Origin: Notolepis coatsorum | Lineage: Eukaryota; Chordata; Actinopteri; Aulopiformes; Paralepididae | Assembly (NCBI GenBank): GCA_963971535.1 | Contig: OZ020589.1 | Coordinates: 54,813,743 to 54,877,742, forward strand | DNA length: 64,000 nucleotides | Direction: 5' to 3' | Shown: in pieces, positions 1 to 9,267 of the stretch | Layout of the letters: the number at the start of each line of letters is the position of its first letter | Position numbering within the stretch: position 1 is the stretch's first letter | Position numbers and translations under genes: made by a program | The notes under the pieces: model-generated | The model's database searches: none | The model's input: only the letters and a program-made list of their open reading frames with translations | What the model was told of the DNA's origin: nothing

Positions 1-82
1 TTACCAATCGTATATTATCCTTTTTTTTTGTTCCAAGTGTTATTTTTGATTACATCACTAACAAAATAATAAATGAAAAAAG

Positions 83-255
83 GCTCATTTAATCAGATTA
101 ATCACTTTATTCAAATTGAGGATTTAGTTTGAGGATATAAAAAGTAAAAAAAAAAATAATAATTATAAAAGAAAATGAGAATACTTTTTTAATAATTATT
201 TTTTAATTAAAAACGAAGGTTTGAACATCCGTTCAAAAAACCCTGATGATGTTTT
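83..255. repeat. AT-rich tandem repeat, copy A
   Basis: This is the first copy of a family seen again at 664-776, 1689-2095, 3555-3942 and 3943-4315. Each copy begins with a segment containing TTATTCAAATTGAGGA, passes through a poly-A/T stretch of variable length, and ends with a short palindrome-like motif (GTTCGAACGTCCGTTCGAA in better copies) followed by CCCTGACGAAG. This copy is diverged in the final motif. Bases 1-82 are AT-rich with nothing else recognised. Confidence 0.7.
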
Positions 256-663
256 TTTTTAATAATTTTTTTGTATCCATCCTCTCTTTCTCCGATTTTT
301 CTGTTTTCTCCCTGTCCCAATTTGGTTGTTGTGCCAATTCCCCCCCTCCCCTACCTGTTTGTTGTGCACACTCTTTTTTCACCTGGCAGCGAGGACTCAT
401 TGGTGAGGTGTAACGCGTGGGAGGGCACGCTGCCTCCATCGGGTCCTGCCTCCGCTGAGCGGGCGCCCAGACCTGACCTGTGGGCATCGCTGTCCACAGC
501 GCCAGATCCCCACCCGTGACTTGCCCTCCCCCTAACCCAGCCAAGCGGGTTAGTATAGCGATCAGCCCAAGCCCCAAGCAATGCTGGCTCCGGGAGTCGA
601 GACCGCAGCCTCTTGCATTGGTGATGAGCGCAATCTCCGCTACGCCACCTGACCGCCCCCCAG
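256..663 (-). mobile_element. tRNA-derived SINE
   Basis: On the minus strand the element starts near 663 with a pol III promoter: an A-box-like TGGCGTAGCGGA (complement of 636-647) and a B-box-like GGTCTCGACTCCC (complement of 592-604), spaced as in a tRNA. About 300 bases of GC-rich body follow and then an A-rich tail near 256-275. The flanks repeat CCCTGATGATG (left) and CCCTGACGAAG (right), an imperfect 11-base target duplication that falls inside the AT-rich tandem repeat. The family was not identified; the boxes and the polarity are seen directly, the SINE assignment is inferred from them. Confidence 0.7.
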
Positions 664-776
664 CCCTGACGAAGTTTGAATCACTTTATTCAAATTGAGG
701 ATTTAGTTTGAGGATAAAAAAAATTGAAATAAAGAATTTATGAATTTTTTATTTCTTTTTTTATTTCTTTTTTTAA
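664..776. repeat. AT-rich tandem repeat, copy B (left part)
   Basis: Left portion of the second copy of the AT-rich repeat. It is interrupted at a TTAA by the element at 777-1688 and resumes at 1689 with the GTTCGAACGTCCGTTCGAA motif. Confidence 0.65.
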
Positions 777-1688
777 CACTTTGGATGCCACTAGTTAACA
801 TGGTAAAACGTGGTTAAATGCCAGCACCCACTTCAATGATAGCGTTGTGAACGCATAATCTCAGTTTTAAATTATGGCTATGTGTCTAATCTGCCCGTCG
901 CTTATCAATGACTTGTTTGCAGTCAACATTGTCGAAACGGATTGTTTTTTAATCGGTTCATTTCCGTTTTATAGCATTTTGAAAAGCCCTAGTTTTTCAA
1001 GAAAATATAGATTCCGTGATAAACGGCATTTACTGGAATATTCTGGCATACACAAAAACGTTGTAATTTTTCGGCCTATTTATGAATCGTTTTCAAATAA
1101 ACGCTAGATTAGATGTGTACTTATGCACGCTAGGGAAGCGGGCTGAAAAATCGATTATCTTATTTCCTGATCAGCGAGCACACACTCACAGCCACACACA
1201 CACATATGGGACATGTTGATATATAGGTGAAAACAGCTCTGATTATCCTAAGACTGGTAAAATAGATTCCTTACCTCAGGTCAGATGTTATCCAAAAAGA
1301 TTATTCCAATTCCTGATCGCCATTCCAAATATCGATCGCGTTTATTGATTCAGCGTTGGGTGCTGGAAATACATAATCCACGCTGTTTTGAGGGCCGGAT
1401 CACTTGGTCTCTTCAGTTGGCTTGAGGAAAAGTAACCTGAGGAAACTGGCCCCCCCCCCCTTCATCAGTCTAAACTAATGGGGTGCAGTTACACAGGGAG
1501 AGACGATAGGGGGCGGTATCTTCCCAATTGAGCTCAGAGAGACTGCAACACTAGCGTGAGGCTCGATTGATGAAATATGAATTCAAATCGCCAATAAAAA
1601 AAAATACGACAAACAAACGCTATAGCGTTGCCGGCACTCAACTGGCGGCATGAACTAACAACAAAACGCGTCGCTGGCATCCAAAGTG
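777..1688. mobile_element. Non-autonomous piggyBac-like DNA transposon (TTAA-flanked)
   Basis: The segment is bounded by TTAA at 773-776 and TTAA at 1689-1692. Its ends are inverted copies of CACTTTGGATGCCA (777-790 and complement of 1675-1688). TTAA duplications with terminal inverted repeats are the hallmark of the piggyBac superfamily. It is 912 bp long and has no transposase-like frame, so it would depend on an enzyme encoded elsewhere. The interrupted AT-rich repeat is continuous once the element is removed. Confidence 0.7.
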
Positions 1689-2095
1689 TTAAGAACGAAG
1701 GTTCGAACGTCCGTTCGAAAAACCCTGACGAAGTTTGAATCACTTTATTCAAATTGAGGATTTAGTTTGAGGATATATAATCAAAAATTATAAAAAAAAT
1801 AATAAATGTTATTTTTTTTATTTTAATTATTTTATTAAAAACGAAGATTCGAGCCCTGACGAAGTTTGAATCCCAAAAACAGGCTTCGGGGACAGCCTTA
1901 CCAAACATATTATTTATATTATTCAAATTACTCTCAAACATGTTCCGTTGTGATGTCACAGTATGATGTCATAATAGACCATTCTAGAACATTTGTGATG
2001 TCACAGTATGATGTCATAATAGGACATTCTAGAACATTTGTGATGTCACAGTATGATGTCATAATCAAACATTCTAGAACATTTGTGTTACATGG
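1689..2095. repeat. AT-rich tandem repeat, end of copy B and copy C with 45-bp subrepeats
   Basis: The end of copy B (to about 1740) is followed by copy C. Copy C ends in three tandem 45-bp units (about 1952-2086), each carrying TGATGTCA-type motifs and TTCTAGAA. The stretch 1730-2010 is almost identical to 3958-4240. TTCTAGAA fits the inverted nTTCnnGAAn heat-shock-element consensus and TGATGTCA resembles a CRE half site; activity is not implied. Confidence 0.7.
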
Positions 2096-2157
2096 GGAGT
2101 GGCGATGAGATGGAGGGTTCCCCCTCTTGGGGGGGCCCTTCAAGAGAGGAGATGATG

Positions 2158-2340
2158 TTTGTATTGTGATTGTATGACAAGAGGAGCAGAGAAGAAGGAG
2201 ACAGACAAGAGGAGCAGAGAAGAAGGAGACAGAGACAATAGTAATGTGTTTTGAAGATGAGAAGAAGAAGAAGAGTGTAAACTTTCTCAAGTGTGGGCGA
2301 AGCATAAGAACTGCGGAGGGCAGTAATACGCCATGTTGAG
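2158..2340. repeat. About 180-bp direct repeat, left copy
   Basis: A purine-rich segment (GAGGAGCAGAGAAGAAGGAG and similar) runs into a GCGGAGGGCAGTAATACGCC motif. The same order recurs at 2918-3125. Its nature is unknown; it could be the remains of a tandem duplication or terminal repeats of an unrecognised element. Confidence 0.6.
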
Positions 2341-2917
2341 AGCGTGATTGTGATTGGAGAGGTGGAGGTGGATCAAGATCGGGACTCAGGTTTTCTCGGG
2401 CTCTGAAGTGGATGTGGACATGGGGTGGGGGACATTTGGTGGCTTGCCGGGTGTGGCTTTTGCTTGCAGTTGATTGCTTTGGAGTGGTGTTCAGCTGGAA
2501 TGGGGTGGAGATGGATGGGTGTCGCGGTGTTTGTGGAATGTGAATGGGCGTGTGGTGGATGTTGGGTGGAGGCTGTTCACGGCACATTTGTCGCCGGAGG
2601 GCATGTGGCCGAACATGGGGGGCGGTGGGAGGTGGCGGGGGGGCCCCTGATCTCCCCACCGGGGCTCTCTGTCGCTTCTTGTTGTTTCTCATGCCTGGTG
2701 GCGGGTGTGCTCTGAGTGGTTTTTGTTCGGCGTTTGATGTGCATTTGTTTGCATTTTGTAGATGTTTTCTTGTTCATTGGTTTTTGCTTTGTTCTGGTTG
2801 GGTGCTGTTTTGGAGCGGTCGGCTGTGGGTGGAGGCCGCACTTGTGGGTCGGGTGTTTTTTGTTCCGTGTTTGGGTCTGCTTCGGAGCCTGAGGGGGTGA
2901 TTTTTTTTTGGGTGTTG
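2341..2917. other. Unidentified G/T-rich segment between direct repeats
   Basis: This 577-bp stretch is rich in TGG and GTG on the plus strand and lacks the AT-rich character of its surroundings. No protein similarity, splice pattern or terminal repeat was recognised. Several short frames pass through it but none has family features. It lies between the two copies of the 180-bp direct repeat. Confidence 0.4.
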
Positions 2918-3265
2918 ACAATATTGTATGACAAGAGCAGAGAAGAAGGAGACAGACAAGAGGAGCAGAGAAGAAGGAGACAGAGACGATAGTAATGTGT
3001 TTTGAAGATGAGAAGAAGAAGAAGAGTGTAAACAATCAAAAGTTGATTTGCCAGAGACCATAATATGGAAACCATACTACTAGCGTAGTATAAGAACTGA
3101 GGAGGGCAGTAATACGCCATGTTGCATCTACACTGCGGGAAATTCAAAAGAAGAAAGAAGAGGAAGAAGAAGAAGAAGAGCTCAATCAAAAGAACTGCGG
3201 AGGGCAGTAATACGCCACGATGCATCTACACTGCCGGAAATTCTAAAGAAGAAGAAGAAGAAGAT
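2918..3265. repeat. Direct repeat, right copy, plus extra tandem unit
   Basis: The right copy of the 2158-2340 repeat occupies 2918-3125. A further unit at 3189-3265 repeats the AACTGCGGAGGGCAGTAATA motif and the GAA/AGA-rich stretch, giving an about 93-bp tandem pair at its end. Confidence 0.6.
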
Positions 3266-3320
3266 CTCATTGTGCATCTTGAAACAGTACTGAACAGTAC
3301 TGAACAGATAGACTAAACAA

Positions 3321-3411
3321 CATAGATTGAAGCCTGCATTTCTCAACCAAGGTGCCTTGCCGACCGTTTTGCTGTGGAAAGGTGAGTGTCCACAACGGCT
3401 AGCTAGCTGTT
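3321..3411. repeat. About 90-bp dispersed repeat, copy 1
   Basis: About 90 bases match 7045-7134 with only a few differences. Both contain a consensus-like splice donor (GGAAAGGTGAGT). Copy 2 lies immediately beyond the outer end of the copia-derived block. Origin unknown; a noncoding exon of a duplicated gene is one possibility. Confidence 0.6.
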
Positions 3412-3554
3412 CTACTTGAAAACTGAATGTTAATATTGAATCAGACACTATTGAATACTGAATGTTAATATCAGACCATATTGAATACTGAATGTTAATT
3501 CAGGTTGACATCATTTGACAGTTGACAGGGGGCTGGAAAGTTAAAAGAAAAAAT
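3412..3554. repeat. Short degenerate tandem repeat (TTGAATACTGAATGTTAA-type)
   Basis: Three imperfect copies of an about 35-bp unit containing GAATACTGAATGTTAAT lie here. Nothing else is recognised. Confidence 0.5.
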
Positions 3555-4315
3555 ACTAATTTAATCAGATTAATCACTTTATTCAAATTGAGGATTTAGT
3601 TTGAGGATATAAAAAAATATATATGTATAAAAGAAATTATGAGAATACATTTTTTTATTTAAATTCTTTTATTAAAAACGAAGGTTCGAACGTCCGTTCG
3701 AAGAACCCTGACGAAGTTTGAATCCCAAAAACAGGCTTCGGGGACAGCCTTACCATACATAATTATTTATATTATTCAAATGGAACTCAAACATGTTCCG
3801 TTGTGATGTCACAGTATGATGTCATAATAGAACATTCTAGAACATTTGTCATGTCACAGTATGTCATAATAGACCATTCTAGAACATTTGTGCTGTCACA
3901 GTATGATGTCATAATCAAACATTCTAGAACATTTGTGATGTCAGGTTCGAAAAACCCTGACGAAGTTTGAATCACTTTATTCAAATTGAGGATTTAGTTT
4001 GAGGATATATAATCAAAAATTATAAAAAAAAATAATAAATGTTATTTTTTTTTATTTTAATTATTTTATTAAAAACGAAGATTCGAGCCCTGACGAAGTT
4101 TGAATCCCAAAAACAGGCTTCGGGGACAGCCTTACCAAACATATTATTTATATTATTCAAATTACTCTCAAACATGTTCCGTTGTGATGTCACAGTATGA
4201 TGTCATAATAGACCATTCTAGAACATTTGTGCTGTCACAGTATGATGTCATAATCAAACATTCTAGAACATTTGTGATGTCACCGTATGATGTCATAATA
4301 GGACATTCTAGAACC
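3555..4315. repeat. AT-rich tandem repeat, copies D and E with 45-bp subrepeats
   Basis: Copy D (3555-3942) has three subrepeats at about 3803-3930. Copy E (3943-4315) has three at about 4188-4315. The final subrepeat of copy E stops inside its TTCTAGAAC motif, where the copia-derived sequence starts. One subrepeat unit of copy D carries a 3-bp deletion and some units differ by single bases. Confidence 0.65.
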
Positions 4316-5147
4316 CTCAGGTTGTTCTAGGAATAATCTTCCTCTATAGGAGCATGTAAGTATGCTGTTTTGACGTCCATTTGATGGACAATGAGGTCAT
4401 CTTGTACTGCGACCTGCATCAGTGCCCTTACTGACGTAAGGTTTGCTGTTGGAGCAAACGTCTCATGGTAGTCTATGCCTTCTGTTTGATTGTAACCCTT
4501 AGCAACGTATCTAGCTTTATATATTTTGCCTCTTTCAGAATTTTCTTTAATGGCATAGACCCATCTACCCCCCACTGTGTTCCTGCCCTCAGGCAAAGAG
4601 GTCAGTTCAAAAGTGTCATTTTCTTTCAGTGAGTCGATCTCATCGTTCATCGCTTTTTCCCATCTGGGTGACTCTGGTGACCTCAGAGCTTGTCTATACT
4701 GTAGGTTTGAGGGACTCCACAAACCGCCCTGTAACAGTAATCAACACATGTATCGGTTACATCATCATCTGTAAAATCTGATACATAGTCCTGTAAGTAT
4801 TGTGGTTTCCTCCTCTCTCTTTTTGGATAGTGGCGTTTTTCACTAGGACTAGGTTGTGGATCTGCATCGTTTTCATCCTGTTGATCTGTATCTGTATTTA
4901 CAGTCTCGTCGCTCCCCTCTAGAACCTGACTCTCTGTGTTCTCCTCACCCTGTGGCTGTGGTACATGAGTGCTGTTCTTACTACCAGACTCTCTGCCTTG
5001 TGTCAGGAATTCTGTATCATCCTCATCAGTTTGAGTCTGTTGTTCCACACTGTTCTTTCTAATGAATTTTACTAGCCTGTGTTTTGATACCTTTCCTGTA
5101 TGCGGTTTGTATACTAGGTGTGCCGGGCTGTTTTTACTGTATCCCAC
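4316..5147 (-). pseudogene. pol: Ty1/copia pol remnant: integrase tail linker and N-terminal reverse transcriptase
   Basis: Reading leftward from 5147, the frame encodes the copia segment after the integrase core (GYSKNSPAHLVYKP, then an acidic linker). After a frameshift near 4700 it encodes the start of the copia-type reverse transcriptase, with RWVYAIKENSERG, YKARYVAKGYNQTEGIDY and TFAP motifs and MDVKTAYLHAPIEED. The sequence stops there, before the catalytic YxDD box, so the RT palm and all of RNase H are missing. The break joins directly to the AT-rich repeat at 4315. The piece is in the same orientation as the gag and protease pieces to the right and cannot encode an active enzyme. Confidence 0.85.
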
Positions 5148-5208
5148 AAATATCCCCTTTTCACATCTGGGATCGAGTTTCTTATGATTGTGTTTATATG
5201 CATAACAC

Positions 5209-5740
5209 TCACATTTTTGAGAGGTCTGGTTTCTTTCCTGTTAACATGAAGTAAGGGGTATTTTTGGTCCTTTCGTTGTAGCATCTATTTCGGATGTGAG
5301 CTGCATTTTGTACAGCATAAGGCCACAGTGTCTTTGGTAATCTCTTTTCTAATAATTGGCACCTTCCCATTTCAAATAAAGTCCTAAACTGTCTCTCATG
5401 CTGCTCTATGCGGAAAACAGCGCCATCTCTGTTGGTGACCAGGTTCTGTCCTTCTTGGAATGTCACCTTGTCTCCGTCTGCTGTGGCTGCTTGCACGGAG
5501 AGGATGCTCTGTGGATAGGATGGGATGAACAGCGCATTCCTCAGTGTTATTCTGACGCATCTTCCTTCCGAGTCCTGTAGGAACACCTCTGCGTCGCCTT
5601 GTTTCATTGCCACATTGTTCATCCTGGTCCCGTCAGCTAGTTCCATGTAGTGTGACTTTGGGTCAAATGTCTCGTCAAATCTTGTGAACTTGTTTTCCTC
5701 TGTTATGATGTGGGATGTAGCTCCGCAGTCTACCATTAAT
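5209..5740 (-). pseudogene. pol: Ty1/copia protease fused to integrase C-terminal end
   Basis: The frame starts with a retropepsin-type motif (VDCGATSHI) and ADGT/VTLRNALFIP-like copia protease features. Near 5380-5395 it passes abruptly into the end of the integrase region (RTLFEMGRC, then LPKTLWPYAVQNAAHIRNRC). The gag-pre-integrase zinc motif and the whole D-D-E core are absent, so an internal deletion of several hundred bases has fused protease to the integrase tail in one open frame of 175 codons. A further frameshift at about 5205 separates it from the next pol piece. Copia order is gag-PR-INT-RT-RH, so the deletion is visible from domain order alone. Confidence 0.85.
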
Positions 5741-5879
5741 CCGTTTCTTCTGATAGTGTCTGGGAGGAATCCTTGACTGACTGTGAATACAAATGTATGT
5801 TCTTCACGTTCTTGTCTGTCCGCCGTCTGTTTTGCGTCATCTCTCTGCTGGGATTTTCTCCTGCATGTCTCATCGCTGT

Positions 5880-6718
5880 GTGTAGAACTTTTATGGTAGT
5901 TACACCACTTCGCTACACTGGTTCCTTTTTGCCGACACTCTTGCTATATGACCACGGCCTCCGCATCCGTAACATGTCACCGATGATACGTTTACTTTCA
6001 TCACATTGTCTGATTTTTCTTTAGTGTCAAACTTTTCTGTCTCCTCGTAACTCCGTAGTTTCCTCTTGAACTGGGTAAACGTCAGTTCATCAATGCTCTG
6101 TGTCGTATGGATGGCAAAAGGCTTATACGTATCTGGAAGTCCTTTTAGAATCATGGCTATAATTAGCCCGTCACTAATAACTTCCTTTGCATTTCTTAGG
6201 GAAGTTACTGCCTTTTCAGCTCGAATGATATAATCTGTCACCGTTTCACCAGACTCTTTCTTCAGTGACGTTAGTTATGTGTACAGGGCAATAATTCTTG
6301 GCTTACCCTGACTTGCGTAATGACTTCTTAGTATTTCGAATGCTTTGTTGCCGTCATCTGTCGCCTCTCTCATAACCAACGATAGACTTTTGTCATCCAG
6401 GAATTGTATTAGCTCTGCGTAGCATTCTTCGTTCTTGTTGTCATCTGGACCGTCCTCACTGATGCAGAGTATCGTGTCTTTTAGTCCCATCATTCTCATG
6501 TGGCCGAGAAACTTCACTTCCCAACGCTCGTAATTGTTTTCATCTCCGTCGAAAACTAATCTCTGCCATCGTCCTCCTGCGGTACCACCACGCCTGGGCC
6601 CATAACCTGTAGAGTTTCCTGTTCCTTCGCTCTCCATGTTCAATGTAGAGGGTTCTGTTTCTTCATCATCAGTGTTGTTCAATGTAGAGGGTTCTGTTTC
6701 TTCATCATCACAACTCAT
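5880..6718 (-). pseudogene. gag: Ty1/copia gag with zinc knuckle (broken)
   Basis: The N-terminal part (6718 down to 6278) holds a duplicated DDEETEPSTLN segment of 11 residues (33 bp) and a copia gag core (LVFDGDENNYERWEVKFLGHM). An in-frame TAA at 6275-6277 interrupts it. The same frame then continues with the typical UBN2-like region (TDYIIRAEKAV, LKGLPDTYKPFA) and reaches a CCHC knuckle (CYGCGGRGHIA). A small deletion inside the knuckle removes its last cysteine from frame. The structural role would be particle assembly and RNA binding, but the frame is not translatable as a whole. Confidence 0.85.
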
Positions 6719-7042
6719 ATCTTATCATATGTATTTATCCACACAAAGAACGCCTGATCCGCTTTGTTTCTTTTATGTGAATAGTTTATTTACAATAAGT
6801 GAACCAAACTTCTCCTCCATTACAAACACCACAAACACTCCCAGCTGTGACACACCATTTTCACCACTGTGCGCACTGACAGCTGACTGATGACAGCTGA
6901 CAGCTAGATATACATGCTCGGCTTCCCGCCACTGCGTCATACCGTCATGTCTTTACGTACTGCAAGTACAAGAACAAAACACAAGACTTAGAATAGAGTT
7001 GCACCACATTTCCAATACAACATGTGAACGTCTAGGCTACAA
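6719..7042 (-). mobile_element. Probable 5' LTR and leader of the copia remnant
   Basis: Upstream of gag (to the right) is 324 bp with no frame, a polyadenylation-like AATAAA on the minus strand near 6790, and an outer end TGTTGTAGCC at 7042 that could be an LTR start. There is no second LTR in the window because the 3' part is missing, so the assignment rests on position only. No primer-binding site was found with confidence. Confidence 0.4.
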
Positions 7043-7044
7043 CA

Positions 7045-7134
7045 CATAGACTGAAACCTGCATTTCTCAACCAAGGTGCCTTGCTGACCGTTTTGCTGTG
7101 GAAAGGTGAGTGTCCACAACGGCTAGCTAGCTGT
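7045..7134. repeat. About 90-bp dispersed repeat, copy 2
   Basis: Second copy of 3321-3411 with the same GGAAAGGTGAGT motif. Bases 7135-7288 after it are AT-rich with nothing recognised. Confidence 0.6.
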
Positions 7135-7288
7135 TATGGTACCTTGTGTATACTGCACCTGTGTATACTGTTTACTATACTTTACTCATAGTATATATTC
7201 AGATTCTAATTCTTTATTGCCCAATTCATTAATTAAGATTATGCATCTTGGTCATAATTCAAACAAACATGCACACTTCTAATGACTG

Positions 7289-8851
7289 CATGGACCCCCT
7301 GCAATTTGCATACCGCCCCAACAGGTCCACGGAGGACGCCATAGCCCATGTGCTGCACACAGCAGCATCACACCTGGATAAGAGGCAGGGGAACTATGTG
7401 AGAATGCTATTCATCGACTACAGCTCGGCATTCAATACCATAGTCCCCTCCATACTCATAGCCAAGCTCAGGGACCTGGGCTTGAACTATGACCTCTGCC
7501 AGTGGGTCTTGGACTTCCTGACTGGCAGACCCCAGGTGGTGAGAGCAGGCAACTGCACCTCCTCATCCATCACCCTCAACATAGGGGCCCCCCAGGGCTG
7601 TGTTCTGAGTCCCCTCCTCTACTCCCTGTACACACACGACTGTGTGGCTCAGCGGAGTAGCAATACAATCATCAAATTTGCTGACGACACAGTGGTGGTG
7701 GGCCTGATCTCTGCCAACGACGAGAGGGCCTACCTGGAAGAGGTCAAGGTCCTGGCGGGATGGTGCCAGGATAACAGCCTCTCCCTGAACGTCAGCAAAA
7801 CAAAGGAGATGATTGTGGACTTCAGGAGGTCGGGGGTCAAGGACTACAGCCCCCTCAGCATCGACGGGGCACCGGTTGAGAGAGTCAACAGCTTTAAGTA
7901 CCTCGGAGCCTACATATCCGAGGACTTGACATGGACCACACACATTGACAGTGTTGTGAAGAAGGCACGACAACGCCTCTACTTCCTCAGGCGCCTAAGG
8001 AAGTTCCAAGTCAGTCAGAAGATCCTTAAGAACTTCTACTCATGTACAATAGAGAGCATCTTGACTGGCAACATCACCTCCTGGTTTGGGAATAGCACTG
8101 CACAAGACCGAAGCAGACTACAAAGAGTGACACGTTCAGCCGAACGCACAATTGGAGGGGGGCTCCCCACCCTCCAGAACATTTACAACAAGCGTTGCAA
8201 GGGCAAGGCTAAGAGAATCATTAAAGACTCCAGTCACCCGAACAACTGCCTCTTTGAACTGCTGCGGTCAGGCAAGCGATACCGGAGTCTCAAGGCGAGC
8301 ACAGAAAGACTCAGAAGAAGCTTCTATCCCCAGGCCATCAGACTGCTAAACGAACAATGAACACTACACAACAACAACCACCAAACGCACATAGCACACA
8401 CATCCACACGCACACACTCACTTTAAACAGACACACTGTAGCACCCACTCCACACACTTTATAGCACACACCCACTTTAAACAAACACACTGTAGCACCC
8501 ACTCCCCACACTTTATATTTATTGATGAAGGATTGCACTACAACTCGTACACCTTACTGTAAATTGTACCTAAATTGTACCTCATCCCATTTCTGCTTTG
8601 CACTATATAGTACTGTACATTAGTACACTGCATAGTATTGTATATTATATGGTAACTCAGAACATTGTACATATGTCTATACCGAACACTGTGACCTCAT
8701 TTTCTTCTTCTAAATTACATGCTATACTATGTTATTTGATACTATCTTGTCTAGCACAGTCTCTGGAGCGTAACAGTAAGAAGCATTTTGTATGAAAGTA
8801 TTCTGTACTTCTGTATTACAACTATTAAAGAAACTTGTTAAAGAAACTTGC
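7289..8851 (+). mobile_element. 5'-truncated Rex1/CR1-group LINE
   Basis: The element starts abruptly inside the reverse transcriptase and runs through the stop at 8358-8360 into an about 490-bp 3' region. That region contains two tandem 58-bp CA-rich units (8390-8510) and ends in a repeated TTAAAGAAACTTG. The same 3' region is found at 12198-12341 and, on the minus strand, at 23290-23808. Loss of the 5' end is usual for LINE copies made by target-primed reverse transcription. Confidence 0.85.
7290..8360 (+). pseudogene. LINE reverse transcriptase fragment
   Basis: An open frame of about 357 codons covers the RT fingers-palm and the C-terminal region: [15 protein letters not shown], then [11 protein letters not shown] (first catalytic Asp), [16 protein letters not shown], and [11 protein letters not shown], which carries the catalytic Asp pair as FADD. 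No internal stop was seen. The endonuclease domain and the RT N-terminus are missing, so it is a partial protein. Sequence is very close to the copies at 23809-26445 and 55018-56034. Confidence 0.85.
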
Positions 8852-8904
8852 ATTGTTGATAGAAAATAGCTTTGAAATTGACACAACAAACTAGAATGAA
8901 TGAA

Positions 8905-8924
8905 AGAGCTTGGATCCAAGCTCT
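8905..8924. other. Perfect 20-bp palindrome upstream of the pyrin exon
   Basis: AGAGCTTGGATCCAAGCTCT equals its own reverse complement. It lies 77 bases before the ATG at 9001, just after the LINE end. It could be chance or a dyad binding site. Confidence 0.5.
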
Positions 8925-9000
8925 CAATACTGAATTGACTCAGTTTGGGTCTCAAGATGAGAACATATACAAGCTCTGCTCTGTTTCTCCAGTGACAACA

Positions 9001-9250
9001 ATGGTGTCACATCAACTCATCACCATTCTGGATGACTTGAAGGAGGAGGAGCTGAAGAAGTTCATGTTTTATTTGAAGGATAAAGGGCATGGCTACATTC
9101 CCATCCCAACATGCCGGCTAGAGAACGCTATCAGACTGGATATGATGGAGGTGATGGTGCAGACCTATGGTCCTGATGGAGCTCTGAAGACTACAGAGGA
9201 GATACTGAAGCTGGTTGGCAGGAATGATCTGGTGGCAGATTTACAAACAG
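9001..9250 (+). CDS. NLR-family gene, exon encoding a pyrin (PYD) domain
   Basis: The exon encodes about 83 residues with the helical pattern of a pyrin domain of fish NLR proteins: a start MVSHQLITILDDLKEEELK, KFMFYLKDK, then LENAIRLDMMEVMVQTYG and ILKLVGRNDLVADL at the end. PYD domains are death-fold adaptors that bind ASC-like partners in cytosolic inflammasome signalling. ATG 9001 is chosen because it has a good context (ACAATGG) and begins at the domain edge; the same frame is open further upstream to about 8872. The exon ends at a splice donor (CAG/GTATTC, 9251) in phase 1, which fits the acceptor at 10498. The following exons are on the same strand. The downstream gene is damaged, so this may be an exon of a pseudogene. 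Confidence 0.75.
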
Positions 9251-9267
9251 GTATTCTTGTCAGCCTG

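Noticed and set aside
592-647. A tRNA gene on the minus strand
   Set aside because: Boxes are present but the cloverleaf stems and anticodon arm are not; the long body, A-rich tail and flanking duplication fit a SINE.
2425-3225. Overlapping 70-180-codon frames rich in Trp/Gly or Ser/Pro
   Set aside because: Compositional artefacts of G/T-rich and GAA-rich repeats; frames disagree and show no domain.
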